Source of the DNA: Candidatus Binatia bacterium
GTDB lineage: Bacteria; Desulfobacterota; Binatia; HRBIN30; BPIQ01
Direction: 5' to 3'
Length of the DNA stretch: 64,000 nucleotides
Assembly (NCBI GenBank): GCA_026004195.1
Contig: BPIQ01000002.1
Coordinates: 744,585 to 808,584 of the forward strand
A model generated the notes under the pieces. It was not told where the DNA came from, made no database searches, and worked only from the letters and a program-made list of their open reading frames with translations. Position numbers and translations under genes: made by a program. Numbering within the stretch: position 1 is the stretch's first letter; each line of letters begins with the position of its first letter. Of this stretch, positions 18,272-25,703 are shown piece after piece.

Positions 18272-21200
18272 CCGGCGCGCCAGACCCTCCGGGCGGCAAG
18301 CTCGCCTCGCGACGAAACCGCTTCCTCCTCACGCAGCCAACCCCCGAGGCGCTCGGTGGCCACGGGGTCTCCCCGAAGGCAGGCTTCCGCGACACCGCAC
18401 GTGAGGCACCCTCTCGGTTCCGAACCCTTCTGGTCGAGAAGGCGCGGGAAAAACCATCCTTCCTCCCAAGCCGCGAGCGCGATCCCGACGACTTCCCGGA
18501 ACGCGTCGTCGACCTCCGGTCGTCCGGACTCCCGGACGTCCTTCGGAAAATCGGTCCGCCTCGGGTCGAGCAGGAGAAACCTCCCCTCGCGGCTCCCGCT
18601 CGCCCGGTATGCGTAGGCGGCAAGCTGCAGCCACTTGCCTTTCCGAACCTGCGTTTCCGTCCTGCCCGACTCGCTCGATGTCTTGTAGTCCGTGAGCAGG
18701 AGCTTCTCCCCGGACCGGTCGACCCGATCGACCCGGAAGCCGATCCTCCGCCCCCCGACATCGACGAACCCGTCGACCTCCGCGGCGAGCACCCACGGTC
18801 CCCCGCCCGCCCAGTCCGCCGCCCGGGCGAGCTCGAGATACCGCCGCGCCTCCTCGACGACGACGGGGGCCAGTGTCGAAACGGGTAGACCCTCTTCGGC
18901 GAGAACGCCCTCCACGGCCTCGCGCAGCAGGGATTCGAGCTCCCCGGGCTCGGGCCAGCGAACGAGGACGGGTGCGCGATTCTCGACTTCGGCGAGAACC
19001 TTCGACCCGGCTCCCGTCTCGCGGCGGACGATTCCCTGGAGAGCCCGGTGCACGATCGATCCGAGCACGCGCCTGCCCGCGCCGAGAGAAGGAACGACGG
19101 GAGGCTCGACGCGGAGCAGACGCTCGACGAAGGTCTGCCAGGGACAGCGAACGAAACGTTCGATCGTCGTCACGTAAGGGTCGTTCCGCCGCGGATCGGC
19201 AGGCTCCACGACGGGCCCGACGAAGCCGGAATAGGGTCCGGGCCGCAGCTCGTCCGCATCGAGCTCTCGCAGGACAGCGACCCTGGCCGACGCGAGATCC
19301 CGGGCCGAGAAGGACGACCCGGCCTCGTGACCGTGCCGAGCGTCCACTTCCCGCTGTGCGAGCCCGAGAACTTCCGCATCGATGTTCGAGCCTTCACGGA
19401 GTGCCCGGAGGACCGCCTGCTCGAACGCCGATCGCGGAAGGAACCCTTCGCCGTAAAGAGCGGGAGCACGCTCGACCACGACACCTTCGTCCTCGCGGAG
19501 CGCTTCGACGAAGGGAGAGGGTGCCAGCGGCTCGTCGTCGTGGCCCCGGGCGGGCCACGAGACCGTCACCTCGGGACTCGCGGAAAGAAGGTGCCAGAAG
19601 AGGTGGCGCTCTTCGTCGAAGCCCAGGGCCTTGATCGGAAGGTCCGGAAGAACCGACCGGAGCCGCGCGCGCACGGCATCCGGCAAGAGGGGATCCTCGC
19701 GGACGACCCGTGGGAAGACGTCGCGGCTGCAACCCAGGACGAAAAGCACGGAGAAGGTCCTTCCGCGTGCTTCCGTGACGTCGAGAACCTGGACCCCGCT
19801 CCCCTTCCCGCCGAAGGGAGACCTCTCGTGGTCGCTCAGGACCTCCCGCAAAAGCCAGAAGAACTCCTCGCGAGCGAGAGAAAGCCCCCGGGCTTTCTCC
19901 GGTACGGCGTCGCCAAGAAGCGAGCCTAGCTCCGCCTGTGCTTTTCGGGGCAGGTACCCGAGCGCCACCCGGAGCCGCCTTTCGTGCTCCTCGACCGGCG
20001 CCTCGCCGGGCCAGGTTCCGAGAAAGGCCACGAACCTCCGGATGTCTTCGAAAAAGGACAGAACGACCGACCTCGGAAGAGCGGCCCGGCGCACCGTGAC
20101 CGTGCGCGCCGGACCCTCCGGTTCTTTCCCGCCTTCGCGAACCGGCCCGTCTCTTTCCCGGACCTCGAAACCCAGCGAGACCGGCAGAACGACCTCGGAC
20201 CCGAGCCTCTCGGCGTCGACGGCGTGGACGTCGCCGAGCCGCGAGAGCCCGAGCCGCCGGAGCGCGAGGGCGAGCTCGAACCGCCGAACTCCCCGAAACT
20301 CCTCGTCGGGAGAAAAAAGTTCGAGCCACCGATCGAGCTGAGCCTCGGACCCGTCGGTCAAGCAATCGAGGAACGCGAGCGCGCGGTGGGTCGTCCAGGA
20401 TGCAGGGCCGGATAGGCCGAGCGTCGAGAAGGGAATCCCGAGACGATCGAGATGCGCCCGCAGGGCCGTGCGGTAGCGGGAGAAGTCCCGCGCCACGACC
20501 CCGATTTCCTCGGGAACGACTCCTTCCTCGAGAGCACGGAGGATTCTCTCGCCCACCTCCCGCACTTCGGCAGCCACGTCGGGCGCTCGAAGAAGGCGAA
20601 GGCGTCGCGCCGGACGCGATGGAGCGCGTCCCTCCGGAGGTTCGCCGGAGGGCCACGCTCCGTCGTGGCCGCGTTCGGTGTCGGCGTGAACCCCCGCCCC
20701 CGGAGGCGACGCAGCGCGTCTTCGGGCGGGGGGGACCAGACCCAACCGTTCGACGAAACGCGAAACGTACGAAGGTTCTCCGGCTTCCCCACCGAGCGGA
20801 TCGTCGACGAAGAAAAACGCGTCGTCCCGCCGGAGCAAGGTCTCGAGAAGGTCCGCGGCGACGCCCGTGGCGTCCGAAAAGCCGTGGACGAAGAGACCGC
20901 GGGCCCGGAGGAAGTCCGGGCCTTCTCGGAGGAGGACTTCTCGCGCCTTGCGAAGAACGTCGGCCCTCCGGTCGAGACCGAGGCTCCGGAGTCGCGACGC
21001 CACGCGGGCGGCGGTACGCACGAGTGCTCGCCCCCGCTCCCGGACTTCCCGGTCTTCTTCTTCGGACAGGGCGTCTTCCAGAGCCGGCCCGTGTTCGGCC
21101 TCCATCCCGGCGTCGAGAAAGTCCGCCACCGACGCCGCGACACCCAGGTAGCCGTCGCGGAAGCGAAGCACGGAGCCCGAAAGAGCGCCCTCGAAGCTTG

Positions 21201-21507
21201 CTTCCCGGGATACGAGCGAAGGAAAGAGCATGTCGGCCGGCGTCCACGAAACCCCCGCCCGCTCGAGGATCTCGCAAGCGAGACCGAAAAGAGTCTGCAC
21301 TCGGACACCCACGAGCGCACCCCCGAACCGGCGGACCAGGACATCCCCTACGTGGAGCCGAAGGCTGCGGGAGGGAACCACGACGCGAATCGGGACGCTC
21401 GCCTCCCGGCTCGCCAGGCGTGCCTCGATCGCTCGGAGGAGCGCCTCCTCGGCCGCCAGCACGCTATCGGCGACGCGAACTCGCTCGGTGCCGGGAGTGT
21501 CGCTCAC
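18262..21507 (-). CDS. addB: AddB-like exonuclease subunit B
   Basis: The 1081-aa partner of AddA has a diverged helicase-like N-terminal part without a recognisable Walker A, and a C-terminal PD-(D/E)XK nuclease (GFRVDRVDRSGEKLLLTDYKTS, Asp about 940). Four cysteines, Cys788 (RFVRCPW) and Cys1034, 1037 and 1043 (CLTCGVAEAC), form the C-x(~245)-C-x2-C-x5-C iron-sulfur pattern that frames AddB nuclease domains. Residues about 278-299 are encoded by an inverted pair of hairpin repeats and look like an inserted linker. The gene overlaps addA by 10 bp. Confidence 0.88.
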   Translation of the reverse strand: MSDTPGTERVRVADSVLAAEEALLRAIEARLASREASVPIRVVVPSRSLRLHVGDVLVRRFGGALVGVRVQTLFGLACEILERAGVSWTPADMLFPSLVSREASFEGALSGSVLRFRDGYLGVAASVADFLDAGMEAEHGPALEDALSEEEDREVRERGRALVRTAARVASRLRSLGLDRRADVLRKAREVLLREGPDFLRARGLFVHGFSDATGVAADLLETLLRRDDAFFFVDDPLGGEAGEPSYVSRFVERLGLVPPARRRAASPPGAGVHADTERGHDGAWPSGEPPEGRAPSRPARRLRLLRAPDVAAEVREVGERILRALEEGVVPEEIGVVARDFSRYRTALRAHLDRLGIPFSTLGLSGPASWTTHRALAFLDCLTDGSEAQLDRWLELFSPDEEFRGVRRFELALALRRLGLSRLGDVHAVDAERLGSEVVLPVSLGFEVRERDGPVREGGKEPEGPARTVTVRRAALPRSVVLSFFEDIRRFVAFLGTWPGEAPVEEHERRLRVALGYLPRKAQAELGSLLGDAVPEKARGLSLAREEFFWLLREVLSDHERSPFGGKGSGVQVLDVTEARGRTFSVLFVLGCSRDVFPRVVREDPLLPDAVRARLRSVLPDLPIKALGFDEERHLFWHLLSASPEVTVSWPARGHDDEPLAPSPFVEALREDEGVVVERAPALYGEGFLPRSAFEQAVLRALREGSNIDAEVLGLAQREVDARHGHEAGSSFSARDLASARVAVLRELDADELRPGPYSGFVGPVVEPADPRRNDPYVTTIERFVRCPWQTFVERLLRVEPPVVPSLGAGRRVLGSIVHRALQGIVRRETGAGSKVLAEVENRAPVLVRWPEPGELESLLREAVEGVLAEEGLPVSTLAPVVVEEARRYLELARAADWAGGGPWVLAAEVDGFVDVGGRRIGFRVDRVDRSGEKLLLTDYKTSSESGRTETQVRKGKWLQLAAYAYRASGSREGRFLLLDPRRTDFPKDVRESGRPEVDDAFREVVGIALAAWEEGWFFPRLLDQKGSEPRGCLTCGVAEACLRGDPVATERLGGWLREEEAVSSRGELAARRVWRAGWK
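20612..20673. repeat. Inverted pair of hairpin repeats inside addB
   Basis: Two copies of a short hairpin element face each other. Copy 1 (20612-20631) is GGACGCG-ATGGAG-CGCGTCC followed by CTCCGG; copy 2 (20651-20670) is GGCCACG-CTCCGT-CGTGGCC preceded by CCGGAG. Each has a perfect 7-bp stem, but the stem sequences differ while the loop (ATGGAG / ACGGAG on the opposite strand) and flank are kept. Read with addB, copy 1 encodes PEGRAPSRP. The same element occurs at 24613 and 24673. Confidence 0.75.
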
Positions 21508-21546
21508 CCGCCGAGCCTCCTGCCCGAGGGTGCGCGGAGAGCGCGT

Positions 21547-22290
21547 TCAGGCCACGGGTTCCGGTGCATCGAAGCTTCCGTGCATTCGTTCGATCCACAT
21601 GCCGAGAAAAGGGCGTCGCGAAAGCCCGAGACTTCGGAGCTCCTCGGCGACGGGCCCCGTGCCGAGCGTGTAGCTCGCCCCGAAGGGGACGAATCGCACG
21701 CCCTCTCCGCCGGAACGGAAACGGGTCCGGTGCAGCCTCCCCCCGATGCGTGAATACGTGAGCATCTCCGCGTCGGGAAGGGTGCGACGCCCGCCCGAGC
21801 GGTAGCGTAGCCCGAGGACGAGTCGGCCCTCCCGCTTCCAGTCGAAGCGGACGACGTCTCCCGTGCGTTCCATGCGGAGATCTTCCACCGTTTTGGGAAA
21901 GCCCCAGATCGTGCGGCCCGCTTCGCAGGTGAACTCTCCGTCGACGGGCAAGCGGTGGATGTAGGTGGGGAGTTTTCCGCGGAAAAAATCCGCCCAGTTG
22001 CGCATCCGAGCGAAGCGGGCGAGGCGCACGAAAAACGCGATGGAGATCTCGAGGTAACGGCCGAGGTCGTTGTCGCGGTACTCGATTCCCGCGAGACTCA
22101 CCAGCGCCCGGCCCGGCAACACCTCGGCAGGTTCCAGGCCGGTCCCCGCGAGCAGCCGCCGCACGGCGTTCGTCGAGGCGAAGTACGTCGCCGCACCGGA
22201 CGACGCGTCCCGTACCACGACGGGAAGCCGAACTTCCTGCCCGAGGATGGTGTAGCGGGGTGCGTCGGTACGTGTGGCGGCCGTGGCCAT
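21547..22290 (-). CDS. Acetoacetate decarboxylase family protein
   Basis: A 247-aa cytosolic protein of the ADC beta-barrel family. The Schiff-base lysine is recognisable in GRTIWGFPKTVEDL (Lys133), preceded by an Arg/aromatic-rich barrel (YLEISIAFFVRLARF, TYIHRLPVDGEF). In the acetoacetate decarboxylase of Clostridium the next residue is also lysine and tunes the pKa; here it is Thr134, so a decarboxylase activity should not be assumed. It ends 39 bp before addB on the same strand. The substrate is unknown. Confidence 0.8.
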   Translation of the reverse strand: MATAATRTDAPRYTILGQEVRLPVVVRDASSGAATYFASTNAVRRLLAGTGLEPAEVLPGRALVSLAGIEYRDNDLGRYLEISIAFFVRLARFARMRNWADFFRGKLPTYIHRLPVDGEFTCEAGRTIWGFPKTVEDLRMERTGDVVRFDWKREGRLVLGLRYRSGGRRTLPDAEMLTYSRIGGRLHRTRFRSGGEGVRFVPFGASYTLGTGPVAEELRSLGLSRRPFLGMWIERMHGSFDAPEPVA

Positions 22291-22341
22291 GGACCCGGCT
22301 AGGATATCCCGCTCGCCGAGAGGCGCAAGGTCCCGCCTCCT

Positions 22342-22707
22342 CTAGCCCTTCTTCTCCTTCCGCTTCGCCCCGGAGCGCTCGAACATGATCTCGGCAACCT
22401 GCCTGGCCTCGGCGGGATTTCCGCGTTCGAGAGCCCGGCGAAACATTTCCACGACGGCCCGCACGAGCACGGCCTCGGACGGCTCGACGGCCTCGGCCAG
22501 GCTCCCGAGCCGCTCCATGGCCGCGGCGAGACCGTCCACCATCGCTTTCCGATCTCCGCGGTCTCGAGCGGCCAGGGCTTCGAGCAGAGAGGCCTGAGCC
22601 GCCTCGAGGACGCCGCGTGCGCCGGGCCCGAAAACGATTTCGAGCTCCCGAAGGCGCGGCACCACGTCTTCGAGGCGCAGTGGGATCGGGGGTTCGTGCT
22701 CGGCCAT
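22342..22707 (-). CDS. Hypothetical helical protein (121 aa)
   Basis: A predicted all-helical soluble protein rich in Ala, Glu and Arg (RLRELEIVFGPGARGVLEAAQASLLEALAA, VEMFRRALERGNPAEARQVAEIMF) with a basic Lys-rich C-terminus. The repeated 'AxxALxxG' spacing resembles a TPR-like or three-helix protein, but no family is recognised. It is on the same strand as its neighbours, with gaps of about 50 bp. Confidence 0.55.
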   Translation of the reverse strand: MAEHEPPIPLRLEDVVPRLRELEIVFGPGARGVLEAAQASLLEALAARDRGDRKAMVDGLAAAMERLGSLAEAVEPSEAVLVRAVVEMFRRALERGNPAEARQVAEIMFERSGAKRKEKKG

Positions 22708-22761
22708 CGCGCGAAGTTTATCCCGGTTTCCGGACCGGAAAAAGCCCGAATCGGGACGTCG

Positions 22762-23853
22762 TCACGCCGCTCGGGGCTCCGCTGTACCCGCTCGCGCGAG
22801 TTCCTCGACCGGTCGAGAACAGCTCGCGCCCCGATCCGGGAGCCGACTCGCCACGGCGGCGAACGGCGGCTCTCCGTCCTCGCCGATCCGGCGCACCTCC
22901 TCGATCGTGGCCCGCAGGTCCCCGCCGAGCTTCTCGTGGAGGGATTCGAAGAGGCAGAGGTCGCGGTAGTAGGCTCGGCGGTGGAGGAGCACCGCGTTGT
23001 TCCAGCGTTCGTGGGCGAAGGACGGGTATTCCGGCGTGCGGAAGGGAAGGCGCAGGAGCCTTTCTTTGCCCTTCCGGAAAAGCTCTTCGCGCTCGGGAGC
23101 CGTGAGCCCGCGCTCGTAGGCACCGGCGAGCTCTTCGAGAAACTCGCCGAGAAAACGGGAAAACAGCAGTGCGTCCTCCCACGCGTCGCGGGCCGCACGC
23201 GTCCGCGGAGCGTCCGTGCCGTCCCGACCCGCGAAGTACTCGAGCGCCGCGCGACTACCGACGAAGTTCGCGAAGGATTCGTTGAACTCGGCCTCCCCCG
23301 GCACGAAGAGGGTCGCGTGGAAAAGCTCGTGCAAGACGACGTTGGCGAGCGTCACCTCGTCGAGCTCGAGGACCGTGCTGAGGAGAGGGTCGTCGAACCA
23401 TCCGAGCGTGCTGAACGCCACGGCGGAACGAACCATCGTGTCGTAGCCGCGCTCTTCGAGCTCGGAGGCGTAACGCCGCGCCCGGTCGGCGTCGAAAAAG
23501 CCCTTGTAGGGCATGCGCCCGACCACCGGAAACCACCAGGTCAGAGGTTCGAGGCGGAACCGCTCGGCCGCCGCCACCAGGTACACGACCTCGTCCGGAC
23601 GCACGACGGAAACCGTGCGGTAGCTGCCCCCGACCCGCAGCCCGATCCCTTCCGCGAAGCGCCGGAGGTCGAGGACGAGCTCGAGCTTTTTGCGCGTGCG
23701 CGGGTCGAGGTCGGGTCGCTCCATCCACCGCTCGATCGGCTCGCGCCGCCAGAGGATCTTGAGCTCCCCGTAACCCGCCCGGAGAACGTAGAGAGGCGAG
23801 CACCCCGGCAGGGCGAAGAGAAGGAGGAGGACGAGGAACCGCGACCGCTTCAT
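22762..23853 (-). CDS. Predicted aminopeptidase lipoprotein (Aminopep family)
   Basis: The 363-aa protein has a lipoprotein signal (LLLLFALPGC) and matches the uncharacterised 'predicted aminopeptidase' family: LYVLRAGYGELKILWRR, then SVVRPDEVVYLVAAAERFRLEPLTWWFPVVGRMPYKGFFD and the zinc-protease motif HELFHATLF with a downstream FNESFANFVGSRAA that would supply the third ligand. It is expected to be membrane-anchored in the periplasm. Its start overlaps the ABC transporter stop by 4 bp. Confidence 0.82.
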   Translation of the reverse strand: MKRSRFLVLLLLFALPGCSPLYVLRAGYGELKILWRREPIERWMERPDLDPRTRKKLELVLDLRRFAEGIGLRVGGSYRTVSVVRPDEVVYLVAAAERFRLEPLTWWFPVVGRMPYKGFFDADRARRYASELEERGYDTMVRSAVAFSTLGWFDDPLLSTVLELDEVTLANVVLHELFHATLFVPGEAEFNESFANFVGSRAALEYFAGRDGTDAPRTRAARDAWEDALLFSRFLGEFLEELAGAYERGLTAPEREELFRKGKERLLRLPFRTPEYPSFAHERWNNAVLLHRRAYYRDLCLFESLHEKLGGDLRATIEEVRRIGEDGEPPFAAVASRLPDRGASCSRPVEELARAGTAEPRAA

Positions 23854-25703
23854 CCGTCCGCGGTCGCCCTGCGGGGCGCCGGTTCGCGCGCGTACTGAAG
23901 CTCGTGGAGGCGCCAGTAGAGACCGCGCGCCCGAAGGAGCGATTCGTGCGTGCCCGTCTCGCGGACCGTGCCGCCGTGGAGCACCACGATCCTCTGCGCC
24001 CGCTCGATCGTGGAAAGACGGTGGGCGATGACGATGGACGTCCGTTCCCGGAAAAGCTTCTCGAGAGCGTCCTGGATCCAGAGTTCGGTTTCCGGGTCCA
24101 CGTTGGCCGTCGCCTCGTCGAGAACCAGGATCTCGGGGTCGAACGCGAGCGCTCTCGCGAAGGCCAGCAGCTGCCGTTCGCCCGCGGAAAAATTCGCCCC
24201 CCGCTCCTGCACGGGCTCGCGGAAACCCCTCGGCAGCCGTTCCACGATCCTGAGGACGTGAACCCGACGGGCTACCTCCCGGATGCGCTCGTCGGAAATG
24301 CGGTCGTCACCCAGGCGGATGTTGTCGGCGATCGTCCCGGAGAAAAGAAACACGTCCTGGAAGACGACCCCGATGCGCCGCCGGAGCTCCTCGAGATCCC
24401 AGTCGCGAACCTCGACCCCGTCGACGAAAATCCTTCCCTTCTGCGGGTCGTAGAAGCGGGTCAGCAGCTTGATCACGGTCGTTTTCCCCGCACCCGTGGG
24501 ACCCACGAGCGCGACCGTTTCGCCCGGGTCGACCCGGAAGCTCACGTCCCGGAGCACCCACTCGCCTTCCTTGTACGCGAACCAGACGCCGTCGAAGACC
24601 ACCTCGCCCCGCGGACGCGACGGAGCGCGTCCCTCCGGCGAGGGTGCCGTATCCCCCCGAACCCCCGCCGCAGGGCGCGACCGGGCGCGTCCCTCCGCGG
24701 GCGTATCGAGGAGCTGGAACACCCGCTCCGCGGACGCCATGGCGGACTGGAGAACGGCGTACTTCGTCGAGAAGTCGCGGATCGGGACGAAGAATTTCTG
24801 GATGTACTCGAGGAAGGCCACGAGCGTTCCGAAAGCCAGCGTCCCGGCAAGAATCTGCCCGCCGCCGTACCAGACGATGAGGGCGAAAGCCACGGAGCTC
24901 AGCGCCTCCACGAGCGAAAAGAGCGCCGCTTCGTAGATGTTCGAACGGTGGTTGGCGAGCCGGTGGGCGTCGTTCAGGCGGTCGAAGGTCCGGAGCGCCC
25001 AGTCCTCCCGGGCGAAAAGCTGGACGACCCGCACGCCGGAAATGCACTCCTGGAGGTAGGAGTTCAGCCGCGCGAGCCGTTCGCGGATTCGGCGGTAGCT
25101 CTCGCGGGCTTGCCTCCGGAAAAAGTCGACGGCCAGCAGCAACACGGGCAGAACGGAAAAGGTCACGAGCGCGAGTCGCCAGTCGATCGCGACGAGGATG
25201 GCGACGATACCCACGAGCGTGAGGAGGTCCATCAGGATCGTCATGGCCCCGGCCGCGAACATCTCGTTGATGCCGTCGACGTCCGTCGTGAGCCGGGTGA
25301 CGATACGCCCGACGGGGTTGCGGTCGAAAAAGGACACGGGAAGCCGCTCGACGTGGGCGAAGAGGTCGTGCCGGAGGTCGGCCAGGCTCCTCTGGGCCAC
25401 GGACATGGTGGCGACGTACTGGCCGTACTGGAACGCGAACTCGGCGACGATAGCGGCAGCGAACAGCGCGGCGCACCCGAAGAGGCCGTCGAGGTGTCCC
25501 TGCGCGATGTAACGGTCGATCGCGACCTTCAGGATGTAGGGCTGCGCCAGCATGGCGACCGAACTCGCCGGAAGAAAAAGGACGGCGAGCCAGAACGTAC
25601 GTCGGTAGGGCCGCATGTATCCCCAGAGGCGGCCCAGGATGCGGAGGTCGTAAGCCTTGCCGAGCTCCTGTTCGGCGTATCGTTCCGAGGCGGAGTCCGT
25701 CAC
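23850..25703 (-). CDS. ABC exporter half-transporter, catalytically canonical subunit
   Basis: The 617-aa protein has a six-helix ABC exporter domain (about 30-325) and a nucleotide-binding domain (from about 367) with Walker A GPTGAGKT, signature FSAGERQ, Walker B ILVLDEATANVD with the catalytic Glu, and the H-loop IAHRLSTIERA. Residues about 337-364 between the two domains are encoded by two hairpin repeats. The GTG start at 25703 overlaps the stop of the partner gene (GTGA). It likely forms a heterodimer with that partner, like MdlAB, LmrCD or TmrAB; the substrate is unknown. Confidence 0.9.
   Translation of the reverse strand: MTDSASERYAEQELGKAYDLRILGRLWGYMRPYRRTFWLAVLFLPASSVAMLAQPYILKVAIDRYIAQGHLDGLFGCAALFAAAIVAEFAFQYGQYVATMSVAQRSLADLRHDLFAHVERLPVSFFDRNPVGRIVTRLTTDVDGINEMFAAGAMTILMDLLTLVGIVAILVAIDWRLALVTFSVLPVLLLAVDFFRRQARESYRRIRERLARLNSYLQECISGVRVVQLFAREDWALRTFDRLNDAHRLANHRSNIYEAALFSLVEALSSVAFALIVWYGGGQILAGTLAFGTLVAFLEYIQKFFVPIRDFSTKYAVLQSAMASAERVFQLLDTPAEGRARSRPAAGVRGDTAPSPEGRAPSRPRGEVVFDGVWFAYKEGEWVLRDVSFRVDPGETVALVGPTGAGKTTVIKLLTRFYDPQKGRIFVDGVEVRDWDLEELRRRIGVVFQDVFLFSGTIADNIRLGDDRISDERIREVARRVHVLRIVERLPRGFREPVQERGANFSAGERQLLAFARALAFDPEILVLDEATANVDPETELWIQDALEKLFRERTSIVIAHRLSTIERAQRIVVLHGGTVRETGTHESLLRARGLYWRLHELQYAREPAPRRATADG
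24613..24637. repeat. Hairpin repeat copy in ABC transporter gene
   Basis: GGACGCG-ACGGAG-CGCGTCC followed by CTCCGG: a perfect 7-bp stem with the conserved loop, in the same orientation as copy 1 in addB. In the reading frame of the host gene it encodes PEGRAPSRPR, the same frame as in addB, just before the nucleotide-binding domain. Confidence 0.75.
24673..24697. repeat. Second hairpin repeat copy in ABC transporter gene
   Basis: GGGCGCG-ACCGGG-CGCGTCC followed by CTCCG. It is a direct copy of the element 60 bp away, somewhat diverged in the loop, with one G-T wobble in the stem. It encodes AEGRARSRPA in the same frame. Confidence 0.65.
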
